Shown here: one piece after another, positions 27,001 to 28,338 of the stretch | Layout of the letters: each line of letters starts with the position of its first letter | How positions within the stretch are numbered: the first letter of the stretch is position 1 | Assembly (NCBI GenBank): GCA_964645045.1 | Contig: CAZXYZ010000057.1 | Coordinates: 3,731-67,730, forward strand | Reading direction: 5' to 3' | DNA length: 64,000 bases | Source: Anammoximicrobium sp964645045 | GTDB taxonomy: Bacteria; Planctomycetota; Planctomycetia; Pirellulales; Pirellulaceae | Made by a program: the position numbers and the translations under genes | Notes under the pieces: generated by a model | What the model saw: the letters and a program-made list of their open reading frames with translations, nothing else | The model's database searches: none | What the model was told of the DNA's origin: nothing

Positions 27001-27386
27001 TCCTGGCTATCGCTGATCGGGGCCACGCTCCAAGTCGTCCCCGCGTCGTGGCTGTACGCCGTGAACTGGGAGGATTTCAGCGGCGAGCCCGAGATTCCAA
27101 AGCCGCCGTTGGCCAGCACCACCGCATCGCCGGGCGCCAGCGGGTTCACCGCGATATGGACCTCCGACTGACTCCGCGGCGTCTTGCTCACGTTCACGTC
27201 CACGCCCTGAGTGATCGTGGCGTCGCCCGAGAACATCGGCGTGATGGACATCAGCTGCCGGCCTTCCAGCGGCTCGAACAACAGCCTGCGATCGCCCCCC
27301 CGCGCTGCCAGGCGGCGGGAGGTCTTCGTCTTCCGAACCCGCCGGGTGCGCGACGCTTTGGTGGTCTTTTTCTTGGGCATGGCCAT
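1..27386 (-). CDS. Giant mosaic surface protein (RTX/BNR/LamG/PA14/FG-GAP), at least 9,128 residues, 3' end outside window
   Basis: One frame is open from the ATG at 27386 to base 1 with no stop, so the protein has at least 9,128 residues and its C-terminus is missing. I confirmed the frame by reading protein-like sequence at 27386, 22079, 18242, 15002, 8636 and 5, all in the same register. The start has AAGGA (27397-27401) ten bases upstream. Residues 1-34 are Lys/Arg rich, followed by LLFEPLEGRQLMS (35-47), which resembles the LEPR-XLL motif of large planctomycete surface proteins. Order of parts: Asp-box/BNR (about 45-1130), repeated beta modules (1700-4160), RTX nonapeptides (4220-5655), PPC-like (5865-6130), more RTX, LamG (6660-6850), PA14-like (7060-7195 and 7465-7580), FG-GAP (7655-8400), ELWxTDGTxxGT repeats near 8800. 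Inferred role: calcium-stabilised extracellular or cell-surface adhesin/matrix protein; the function is unproven. Confidence 0.9.
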   Translation of the reverse strand, partial: MAMPKKKTTKASRTRRVRKTKTSRRLAARGGDRRLLFEPLEGRQLMSITPMFSGDATITQGVDVNVSKTPRSQSEVHIAVNPLAPGDAVVLANGGFGISGSPLKSSQFTAYSHDAGTTWSVAPISDSQDGLQSSAGSSLARFDGAVAVDDFGNVHLVYMRRWEDLSNQQIDDIVYGRSTDGGASFVDFRVLDSLPKGADGSGVDKPWVAVGPDAATPGNQAVWITYSREVVGSGVADVFIQGASVAGRGSVGSFSARVPINDSGGQNNFAVPAVGPAGQVVVTWMQPSDTVGPAALRFDRDLNGLQDGVSFGTDTTIVSSNVGGFDGIPATPERQAFASPYVMYDRSGGPRNGRLYVAYADEPVDESNNTDIFVRYSNSDGADGSWSAAVRVNHDDPGTNSQFFQNISVDQTNGALWVSWYDARRDTGAGSPTDDGGGVPNTEVEYWATVSVDGGVTFRPNIKVSDGWSNEDRADFGPGKNDPNDFGDYTGIAAYGGLAYATWADNSNSQNNQGWAEGNAPFPFEVYADRLLLDWTGGQTVTLTGTAAEDTWLIRPDATGNFLQFFENLDGTGKPAYTAALTTVDSIVINGNDGADQILIESLGAGYTGTFTINGGDGSDVLYDLQGIAAGSISNVEATSRATVTATAQPQWQEQGPGPITGALVAGLQEPTVSGAIQTVLVDPTRPGTMYIGAVNGGVWRTVDDGRTWEPLTDQYPSLSISALAFDELEVGKVTIYAATGRTSSWIDYGSAMGILKGVEGPDRKITWTLIRAPEFEDNTIRGLFVSGSTMLVTAASGLYRSTDGGVTFEHIQGHKVTGTPTVAYGGTAQESPPGPDYLVGDIVQVGTGAEAARVRVEAVTGGVVTAVSLVNGGVYATQPANPVATAGGHGTGLTLNVTFTPATSTLPVASGIHELAVDPQDSSRVFVGVPGNGVYRSTDGGETFTKVNGTMDLAGALRIRLAVSEALDPVTNKRPVYAGVVRVARGTVTPVAGDGDTVIRLNSVAEFEVGDSAVFTWSTGGKKTGTIASIDRVANTLTLTAGLGKTPVPGDAVLVTVADTERVSNVYRSNDGGSTWVALGRPGDADGGISAGGQALKHFSLLPDQTDPNVVFVGGDTQPQKNGAWPNTAGATNYTGRLFRGVLSGGSTAWSPITNNGADPDGAGPLPGTGPHADSRNMVFDTGGHIIEVDDGGVFRLYNPTPGPDDPRSWVSLNGNLRLTEFNSVAYDPVNEVIIGGAQDNGVPRQSGPNNLVWDHLIQADGQIVQTAVIDGHGVLYGSAQNLGQLRAFTDLSKTGRLLALEVNDTGIFDDDELRLFDSTIPFRTFWEVNTVDPTLLMIGTEYLYEEDPDLSGGDPGDDITLQNGAPVWSGAFQWKPDPNAKVGKVTALAYGGRERDVADQLVDKPRIAYAGVWATVTTGAATTQTGKLLMRRDAGQNFMEIKSWRQGLPGGAEIRDLVLDPDNWRNLYVVDGDGNVWFGERIVGNPNDFAYDWTDVTGDLAKVAGLSSRAGDENPYTITVVVDPGATASSADDQNILLVGGQGGVFRTLAPGVNSHWSEFGAGLPNVLVRDLRYDATDDVLLAGTLGRGAFTIRPALPAVQANNALTITTSGANDVVRLAVNPDKPWMLDLYVYNAGGTELSRPTKTFDITGIDTLTIQTLGGDDTIQLDARRGLPFLPGGIHISDSAGADTLEFENPFSVSLSPLVAGALPLGTDWSGNDAFGAERVTNVKANGIESAPNLGVTPPAAAPPIANGIRGTGAALGRLMNQSLRNELLSFLNPGSLYNATGGTVRDQPDPLSFPSRFGTVQVRPEGLLQSHDGRTLFDRILATGLDSLNMQNLAAMAASSAELAAMLDALDDTPGNVTFSEVGGVTTFDVMVTKPLSGIVGIRLDGSALLDSVNVDDGTLTLEGMAEIGFQATLDMTFGVDADGFFIAPNAAAPELSVSHLTLDGSGLKAEGKYGFLGVEVDGATVTFDPNLGLNFKFHELAGEAADGKIRLAELNNTAVSGRVEFRVDSPGAQDLQVQATLTVLPVLPGLGPLFPISDTQVTMAWADLETSTPVVTTTPSGGWNDLKNFLKIKPDELVAQFRSLTVQLGDISANVTIDIPFVEQGFDQIVNLMDTFDERVVSRLYERNGDPDSTIASFLTIQGLTSALSSSLNDLDANYLIDLANLGDFVTYDAASKSVLFHFQFTKDFALSDTLSMGFDLEEGLAGLDFSTLAAINATLGAQITVGLDLKAASDGESPAEWLFLKDTSFSAGISVAAADVDAAARFGFLGIDIVDGNAAIAATVGVELTDPGVGPEADGRITVGEIVAGLSNPETLIDFSLAGSATLALPISAPFLGIAPGPDTTLGIDWLDISDPSTLSVTLPTNLGDMENFTNMDAGRFVSLLGQLTTWLGDFGQSDAFKVDIPLVGDALRGVLEGADLIRDNLLIDDLDNDDPGDDVPKLLDGANQPSFVTGTTRRWATVQELAQKLTEIIGPGSPVVYDAGRESLLIDLTLDETFGTADVPLDFNFGFGPFGDLTSDGQLHLSADGRLGITLGVYLGDEGHVDLSNSTPLASLKDGAITFNKDLVVAAPNDVSTIYGRLGADASFKLKVNGGGAVEVTVDKDDTSTNTTTAELVADMNAALTAAGLAAQVQAQADGNRLALHRVGNSGTLEIQVLNGSPAYIQLGFRDKQTATVQDGQLLLKAAADVSGFVGRLSANAVFNVTLNTANGGAPVTVTVPKADTDPNRNIVDVVNDVQKAVDDASSGVLKDKVKVSSVGRKLLLTATVPGTTAFSVTAAGGNPAVTELGLGTNNVGSGADIVVTVRDGSVHQVAFDNLPADPTLGDVISAIETQTGGKVDVQFAGNNTRLRLVDTVAAGNTVFKVENAVGSLAANLLGIKGADVADPDDPNETRDHRFDSAPLGGVDLMERLFIENAHAGAGFEIDTPNDGVKVAARFGFVSVELTGDGHLEGDVSIALQDPDQTDPDGKITLKELIDSLGEIHFADDPPRIVSPLIEMPVISGGGDLTFSVNVTPSLGLIQTGASPSATVQLLNLGDLFNTRPNSLPLSSPVRVNGTTLTVTGDQRDDLLRGSDLTIVGADGTVNTKIDAINYSGGTGLTTLTVFDTLPAGPLSAVTGATPLAPSVRVTTANFDDLGNFDDIGFQDVVDALRALVDFLRGFEAFDFLNEPIPLINVSVNDMLAYADKFAEALDLVESNPAGTVQLLEQKLKEAFNIPQSSDLLDLTLVRDGATKILRFDLKFQPGFSKSLPIGFELPTEGFELSGGADLRTRGGLDLMLSFGVDLDNPAEVWMFQGTGITGELDAGAEDIAFSIGLGDPDGGTFVGGRIVGGNLGLEGDFGFTIQDAALTVGTGADKRMLLTDLLTDLSGSVDLSMNIGVDGKLPVYFPTESMYRGDILVGGNLSASLAGGIDVSGSIGANHDFIYVPPDILDFDFSQFSALDNLLLIIDGVDGFLGFIQDFMDGEVAGLKLPLIGDKLADAADFLGGFREDFIGGLRNVVETSTDPTANYVSQQLFNLLHTQLDILADRNGDGNVTIADIQLQTNVDDPGVAPADAFMQWNLKLGGTLVDAGAGIDFDLGVPGLGLETRGGVQVDVGWDVDLGFGIGGGKGFYLDLSDSDELRLDAEVTLPGAGLTGRLAFLQLDADDNGNTHLGATIAVDIFDEHHNDARVGIADFGSIRLTAGIAAEAIADLGLELQLNSDLVPNADTAFPKVVADFYFEWSIGDRDQGDFVALADIGDSIQDGLKLVEFRNVGLDLGSFISEYVSPIVDKVKEITEPIQPLIDVITAPIPVISDLAGQPMTLLDIAEAITPPDQFDVGLIRDIAGIITLINSIPDDTDNLIVPFGGFTVYSAADANLQFNLSAPGGAWRQTFAPVNTTPGFDLNTALDGLEAANPSSAPTTGFTRDLGNEKFGDMVSFPILKDPGQVFGLLMGKTDVTLVRIDPKPLKFEFRYSQFFPIWGPLGAAIEGRLGANIDFAFGYDTQGLVEFFQSGFRSPSLLINGFFIDDMDASGKNDVPEVKLYGGITAAAEINLVAAKAGVGGGIFAEINFNLHDPNEDGKLRLSELATNFLNEWKYGEPILAPLAVFDVDGRLFAKLFAYLKVDLLILKVEKEFNITPEITLVDFDIPFTRIPTLANELSDGVLQVNMGNFADKRLEGNEQDIAEDFYVVSTGPGKVKVWSPSLGVTEAMAQEYEVSSRIIALGGQGDDLIDLSGVTDPNIVYEVEGGPGDDVIRLGAGRGVVRGGEGDDHIEGSEGDDVIYGEGGSDWIDAKGGHDVIFADKGKLSEDGLVVTATASLTDGSDFVIGGAGHDFIVGGGGADRIGGDLDPTSGDADTAPAGDDVIFGDGVTVTLVSAGNYLAFAEIKDTTRGQSGNDTIYGNQGHDRLWGGKGDDVIDGGAGNDTIRAENGFDVVHGQAGNDQIWGGEDDDQLSGETGDDQIWGEDGKDKIHGHAGQDTLRGGAGADEIWGDEDDDTIHGESDPDKIYGGGGADVIYAGAGNNLVYGDDKPGDSTGPEGGDTISGLNDNDTIYGQGGADHIDAGEGNNVVHGAAGADVIVAAAGNHQVYGGGDADQITLGDGNHEVYGDGVVNSPMTVDPAGAGDVIVVGHGNSRLFGHLGNDQITAGDGNHFILGAEGDDVIVAGTGDSVIRGNAGADTITVSGGSNILVGDGEVSDGTLVNERLIAANLDLNHADDGADTIHGGSGDDEIRTDYGADVIYAGAGNDLIVASDGADVIYGGDGNDDIQGGDDSDTIYGEDGHDRIDGGTKADWLYGGGGDDVIIGGLGDDTILGGAGRDLIMGGLEELVLVGLNVNDPASFTNPPAWDANEAIYPTGFVPARLTPLALLGQSIEGTALDPANSPEVRDRNDLPAEFADIKADPDINVPDMNDIIDAGPDSDWVFAGGGVDFVRGGAGDDYLDGGIGNDEVEGGAGHDVVRGGSGDDNLRGDYSVKPPNPEVRGDEGIDVLYGDAGSDYLFGGPTGVGQPVAVRPDAADSTLSAPAGVNTLVDATAAFATVALEGHDLAGYYVEILSGAGQGQIRTIASNTATTLTVRENWNPLPQAGDSYRFGYGLLRTTGQRLFGGDGIDFLYAWGQATVSDPGLAAEYLLRGDELHGGAGGDWVYGNVRQDTLLGDGGNDYLHGDYLAGPRYAQNPFADTRGAADEIHGGTGEDQIFGGGGGDLIWGGGDTDWLEGQDGIDTLYGGGGIDLIIGDVSPLYTQYGDNIDGHYGNDLRGDIAEDNATDILLVLGTPVVNDVIRIGQTAAGRDDGREQGILHFSFGQNVPVPPTPRDIFLPWRAPLNPDGTLGRPLVEQLRIAGLSGDDTIEFRRQGGTDQGGRAVEQLDVTDLIARSDDYVGVLDGGPGDDVLLGTEARDRIDGGNGSDVLYGFGGNDRLWGNSGTTGSPGEQDVIFGGQGADDLIGGPGENQLFAWSRDPNPIITQLHLLKDQTATGTPTTPGQLKGYAPLPADITLRADLHFAVQVNGGEEMPLTVTAAEANQTGVDTPSELVSLIGDKLAASPLCGLVDAGTVLSSGQSYFTLTTTANGATIALRLRQFGVFTGDGGTLRDDNGDLDGDGLNDADAAAPLFALEDTGLDRMLGSEEDDELYGGTTVGFLFGNGGDDKLFRADGSLFESLDGGVLGDQWKQYAQETGQVWYVSGTGADDVITVDYVTEPGPLRNKHLVTRLTNNNGNYSYAAQLKLDFGATDEDGNPVWNPEDLTFAIEQVVNAEDTPASYVANTLTDDQKRALQSELEHLAFDRLSLEESLLPPEADFEVILVDALDGNDQVYVGPTVQKTVWIDAGAGDDLVRISSGNSILVDTADLNVRNDLPEYAHRIGGEDGLAESVKLTGLTLDNPADVDWYRFTLSAPAAADAQILAAGASDLDGLTVELYRVNDDGTTTGVGDYATLVSQDKIDADGDNETRQTAYEFKDEQSIQNLLRIRGLTVDRGPDPGNPADLGDLDWFRFRLTEPGGEDDRISLLGDLTSIGSLELELFDGDGHSLGQAEKTADIVLTAALAGKPAGDYYVRVRTLGAPARYELVAHVGIGDDPTTPAIDERRYLGHAVLDLSGKRQGVLPIPNLAAGEYLLKVLSNNSVPTVYDLTLQIDAAEPVATGYSTRTDLVRRDVILGGAGHDVLQGGAGEDWIFGQAGNDVLTGGLDRQAEDLLFGGEGDDTFQILTDGLPFIKGTTETYIPTLTDRFDGGTGDDRVLYLGGDYDRLGRPVPDSVAVRWNRFLHRYEFTSLQWDVANQQFAPDGEAISADSRAVENGWLDRAAVFDLTWIGGDGTQVTRTVTVTPDVANASIADLADDLRAALDMTFAGTAAEGRIFVEYPDGVLRLATAGAQLEFRAEEAVNGQPNTALTQLKFAALISGQPLLLQDFAFFQTVHVERLEIDTRAGDDVVHADPEYLFPGVVSEWGFDPGDLEQRGFLAAALTIRGGDGNDRLFGGAYDDVLDGGDGADLIMGGGGNDKITGGPGADLLAGNTLLQPDRFEFTNVNGVPSRNDFAPFAATLPAVRAGSIVDRLNFHLGDSDDWYVIPAAEAQLQFGGAAGAVLDSGMVSVVTLVSVEGGVQETDDRLIAYLYPAEDTDPGAGLSLIPRERFSGVPDYYLLQVTNQVAARPGEPDAERGLSLQLNGTTDFVTVPPRAALTMTERVTLEAWINPAGDGSNGVGTIINKDGEYVVGRFNDGRIAFSFAGPGGAGWGWHMTAATAPLDQWTHVAVVFDQGHVTTYVNGAQADDLANIGFATLGDFDLAQNDLRIGGGRLSDTYQIFNGRLDEVRVWNVARTATEIQDTYNRVLEGDETGLQGYWRLEDQTDADLLRSGDQVRDLTANLLHGTLRGTLTPNLVAVADRRGTDNLIVPFGPGEYRIKFGGTLGQTLHVSAAEASQTYSAVELSGQPVMIALGDINGDGYEDAIVSVRDNLVNLADLNHPRTFARIAFGSAAGLDLNAAMPAVTIELPAPMLGANSQDRSIITPAGDLDGDGLADVAISVTKAAEMSKQGVYVLFGRSDWSSGALEGADQGLVGEYFVLPWYSTATDLDQIDFDLLTPNHTRTDAQIAFPLTSGPGFAGFSELNDRFAVRWTGQIYIEQAGTYTFYLRSDDGSRLTIGGNTIVDNDGLHAELEKSGAVQLEAGYHNLQVTMFENYGAAGVTLSWRKPGSVTKQVVPADVLFRDARGVLNVATDRDLFFPVLGPATVQAAGVENVAAVSAQGLIGSYYDYLDTSVLDRIPSFVDGSFLHNAGDAGDATVITLTDLPAHDSLELGFVLALIGGWDGSDAVHGPDALRIEVDGTLVFDETFSNVGGAQSYAGPGVKLRAGDLGFGAAADSLYDLTGPGVIAGIPHTGGTAEIRIYGHGSNYAGGGDESWALDNLQVRVSDAGTGTTVLATDFDGPLPPAITGAGEPAAVQGFGPALTRLDTGLVTGGMTVDAVDGFTSGNPALALPAYQENFAVRWRGQLFFDPPGDAASGSVSLIVISDDGHRLSVDGNPVIEADRTAVDADNSGFPDAIVSTHTLTLGEGYHEIVLDYFQADDFGYVYLGWDPAGGNDFDFIPLENVVQADEAGGPGRDDLVISAAGETLVYSGRPRQNWLLQTDPDTQRFTGTPAFSLPGSGAVAGLGDFDRDGRADFAVADGAAVRVFAGGADLAGPALQVTFSGSFGPAVYGAGDVDGDGTPDLLSTGGAASYVLFGGSGLAGGPVANAVAAGGAIELPAGRYRPIGDFDGDGAADLGSAVLLTGSRLNQRSTLEHQALAVYFGARVTDAENGVRESRSELAARLAVAADMVIEPGRASHVAPGTTQPQVLFFGPLGTFEQDGASYARLAVTGPAGDALRLYEGTGLAAADPGAAAAETAVEPDFFQLELATPIAPDFGPRDIPGVNVTADANPAARDAFGLRGAAEDEALSGAVPLADFNGDREPDLLVYGQDATYVLLGPVVLDDVTDVREEADFVIDADVGRPAMRMGDVSGDGKTDLVFMRQDGAGGSDAVLTVLMGGAAGGLELPGYIDRDWVNLVADAQDQNRVRQMHFTGGGGIVTEQLDLATLNWDDDGLADVLLTYPSGVFNGFIVSGESLWTAIDTAGNRLFTFGTDLEAVIAWDDSDRQAVAEEFLNATVAGTLENGRSVRAMVVGDVNGDGLDDVLFRDPDYAVFSDPSLPHIGRAYLVTGRTGGGHGILLDDDSDLIIQDISLAGGAAALGDLNGDGYDDFAVARTAEGRAGPLTREGGLLIFNGRPGWGGNAPILRGDDAWITVRRDDAGSIPEGFVQHGVLQATAGDLNGDGVSDLIVGEPYRTLTAAGSTALLDVDERGTVYVLFSIAERGRDAYLSDANSAIRGEFEFDRFGVLPAEPGVDLNGDRMDEILAGAPGSDAVTTILTPGAGKVFVVYGASAPPGLPPGDQIVDLTNLTITGSGDYLVDRGTGRAEIFRNDYDGDGVPDTTDFTMTAGVNERWFRFVTLGDGQPGSFIRVTPGARQQFIEAAGINGPAVDEPTVTAAAPQTVGGDLFAASAVEATSGGLYAGPAFYQAGRIVRWSAYGGNFTAGTTRDVTPVIFRRDVEGRYEITGIGTTRSLRPNEGLAFDFGLTSGSDAVGSGYYLGWKDGSATADNRGAIGYVSGGGTVQFLGGIQGAAGNVQPGVARKPYRTDSRQYAVNAQVVSGAILEFDLGRFLDFVGNPDAVGQARLVLDVPGAVAPRPAPTGVSNLTASGGRMYFTGYVDGIGNELWTTDGTVDGTRLVRDLLPGAGASNPSNLVDVGGVLYFTANPGLNKLELWRTDGTEAGTTKVKDLAVTSAYNLTAVPGTATLVGANDGPASGRPAADYAFGLVGVEPDGTAVNIPVNLTLEQLRDNNDSGGGWAAFSGDINSHLGAWLTDNGYAGTAIQAVPDGDRLLFLGQSGFVQLRIEGGADMGFDDNAQAVPHVNLTASDVPQLTFDRGLTLQLTVTRIGGEQQTVVVQVPPTGENTDIGQLAEDLDAALQEQLPANGLDPAAIRAEVAYDGEPPVLRFVADQDPDLIGLAIGPFAALGFDGREQGTLQLLLTGGRPADAQLLSDGIPPASVPLQLELVLNDGRTVQLTLALNFLSLEGNGSLDDL
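2190..4420 (-). repeat. FG-GAP/integrin-alpha-like repeats
   Basis: Repeated calcium-loop signatures appear: DFDRDGRADFAV, DVDGDGTPDLLS, DFDGDGAADLG, DFNGDREPDLLV, DVSGDGKTDLVF, DVNGDGLDDVLF, DLNGDGYDDFAV, DLNGDGVSDLIVGE and DLNGDRMDEILAG. They are typical of FG-GAP/VCBS beta-propeller blades on secreted proteins. Another smaller set lies at about 6290-6620. Confidence 0.8.
4640..4990 (-). other. PA14-like domain 2
   Basis: Landmarks FAVRWRGQLFFDPPGD, LIVISDDGHRLSVDGNPV, GEGYHEIVLDYFQ and GYVYLGWD follow PA14 order with an enlarged middle strand. It lies C-terminal of PA14 domain 1, separated by a jellyroll-like stretch. Confidence 0.6.
5800..6215 (-). other. PA14 domain 1
   Basis: The segment begins GLVGEYFVLPWYS, continues FAVRWTGQIYIEQAGTYTF, then YLRSDDGSRLTIGG, and ends GYHNLQVTMFENYGAAGVTLSW. 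These are the standard landmarks of PA14 domains, which often bind carbohydrates. A second, less typical copy follows at 4640-4990. Confidence 0.75.
6841..7402 (-). other. LamG/concanavalin-like jellyroll domain
   Basis: The segment reads LSLQLNGTTDFVTVP, then TLEAWINP, IINKDGEYVVG, WTHVAVVFDQG, TTYVNGAQ, GRLDEVRVWNVART and GYWRLED. This is the order of landmarks in LamG-type (Laminin_G_3) domains. A sugar- or matrix-binding role is likely from the family. Confidence 0.75.
9000..9790 (-). other. Pre-peptidase C-terminal (PPC)-like domains
   Basis: The translated segment contains repeated bacterial PPC-like signatures, D-x-D-W-Y/F-R-F with downstream L-x-V/L-E-L-Y/F: NPADVDWYRFTLSAP with LTVELYRVN, then LGDLDWFRFRLTEP with LELELFDGDG. 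PPC domains are beta-sandwiches common in secreted multidomain proteins. Confidence 0.55.
10420..14720 (-). repeat. RTX (GGxGxD) nonapeptide repeat block
   Basis: The minus strand encodes dense GGxGxDxIx nonapeptides, for example GGEGDDHIE, GEGGSDWID, GGKGDDVID, GGAGNDTIR, GEDGKDKIH and GGLGDDTIL. They are densest at 12900-14720, with further groups near 12390-12640, 11650-12060, 11000-11260 and 10420-10520, and smaller groups outside this range at 8600-8930 and 7840-7990. Such repeats fold into calcium-binding beta-rolls, usually after secretion into calcium-rich surroundings. Confidence 0.9.
14900..22300 (-). repeat. Repeated beta-rich modules with EF-hand-like loops
   Basis: About 2,460 residues with diverged repeats. 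A recurring core reads like FGFLGIDIVDGNAAI, FGFVSVELTGDGHLEG or YGFLGVEVDGATVTF, followed by a loop such as DGKIRLAEL, DGRITVGEIV, DGKITLKELID, DGNVTIADIQ or DGKLRLSEL, which resembles half an EF-hand or dockerin calcium loop. Between about 18780 and 19640 are segments resembling the flagellin hook IN motif (VNGGGAVEVTVDK, LVADMNAALTAAG). I do not recognise a named family for the whole module. Confidence 0.6.
24000..27250 (-). other. Asp-box/BNR repeat region of the giant protein
   Basis: Reading the minus strand gives repeated Asp-box motifs of the S-x-D-x-G-x-T/S-W/F type, for example SHDAGTTW, STDGGASF, RTVDDGRTW, RSTDGGVTF, RSTDGGETF and RSNDGGSTW. These are typical of sialidase-like and Vps10/YCF48-like beta-propellers. 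Two groups appear, at roughly 25900-27250 and 24000-25430, which would fit two propellers. No sialidase catalytic residues were identified, so this looks like a structural or ligand-binding part. Confidence 0.7.
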
Positions 27387-27416
27387 ATTGCGAGAATCCT
27401 TGTCGCAAAAAGAACT

Positions 27417-27854
27417 TTAGATGTGATAAACCAGTTCGGACGCCGTCGGCTGGAGCCGCTCGGCCAGATCGCGGACGGTGGTCCGCTCCAAGACGCCCCC
27501 GATGGCCGATTTCAACTCGACCCACGTGTCCCGCGTGGGGCAGGCGGCATACAGGGGACACGACTCCGCGCAATCCACGCACTCGACGGGCGCGAGCGGT
27601 CCTTCCAGGCTTTCGTAGAGCGCCCGGAGTGTGATGCTCTCCGGCGGCCGGGCCAGCACATATCCCCCGCGCTTGCCGCGCAGGGCCCGCACGAACCCGG
27701 CCCCCTTCAAGGCTTTCAAGATCTGCTCGAGGTATTTTGGCGAGATGCGTTGCCGTTCGGCGATCTCTCGAACCGATACGGGCCGCTCGGAGGAAACCGT
27801 TGCAATCTGCGCCAAGGTCCTGGCAGCATATCGCACGGTGGTAGATAGTCGCAT
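27417..27854 (-). CDS. Rrf2-family regulator, four-cysteine type
   Basis: A 145-residue protein with the winged-helix layout of Rrf2/IscR regulators: RYAARTLAQIA, then SVREIAERQRISPKYLEQILKAL as the recognition region, then GKRGGYVLARPPESITL. Cysteines at 92, 95, 99 and 105 (ECVDCAESC...AAC) lie where family members bind an Fe-S cluster, although the spacing differs from IscR (92, 98, 104). The stop is only 30 bp from the giant gene's start on the same strand, so the two are probably cotranscribed. This suggests that redox, iron or nitric oxide state controls the giant protein. It is only distantly similar to the two Rrf2 genes at 30332 and 32334. The target is inferred, not shown. Confidence 0.85.
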   Translation of the reverse strand: MRLSTTVRYAARTLAQIATVSSERPVSVREIAERQRISPKYLEQILKALKGAGFVRALRGKRGGYVLARPPESITLRALYESLEGPLAPVECVDCAESCPLYAACPTRDTWVELKSAIGGVLERTTVRDLAERLQPTASELVYHI

Positions 27855-27872
27855 GCGATTATCCCGATTATT

Positions 27873-27919
27873 CCTATGGGGATGGTAGGATTATTGTCGG
27901 ATTCGTTTTTTTTTGTCAA
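27873..27919 (-). promoter_or_regulatory. Candidate promoter and dyad for the Rrf2/giant-protein operon
   Basis: On the minus strand TTGACA (27914-27919) and AATAAT (27890-27895) are separated by 18 bases including an A9 run, resembling a sigma-70 promoter. Just downstream lies the dyad CCTA-N9-TAGG (27873-27889), which could be an autoregulatory operator. Both are read by eye. Confidence 0.4.
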
Positions 27920-27945
27920 TAGTAGTGGCAAAATAGACTGGCACG

Positions 27946-28338
27946 TAATCCAACGCCGTTGGCCAGGCTCTGCCGTTTGTCGGTTCCAAGTGCTGACGGC
28001 CGCTCACCCGATGCGGCCTACTTTGAGCGGCACGGCGCGAGCCGTCCGGTCTTGCAGGCGGAAAACCGGGCGGCTTGCGCCGCTCCGCTAACAAGAACTC
28101 CCCCAAATGGTCCCAATGTACGTGGCATTGGCCCGGCGCCCAGGTCGAAACTACGCCCGGCGCTGAACCGCCACCGTTCGGCCGTCGTGCGGCGGAGGTT
28201 TCCGTGCCGACGGAGCCGATCGCCGGGTGCTCCAAGAAGCTCCCGGCGTCCCAGTGGGACTTCCGGCGCGCGACCCGGCCACGACGCCCGGCGGATCGGC
28301 CAGCAGGCGTTGGCAGTCGCGACGTGTTCGACAGGGAA
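27946..28338. other. Non-coding stretch, nothing recognised
   Basis: High-GC sequence between the regulator promoter and the end of the DUF1559 gene. I see no supported gene, RNA or repeat here. Confidence 0.5.
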
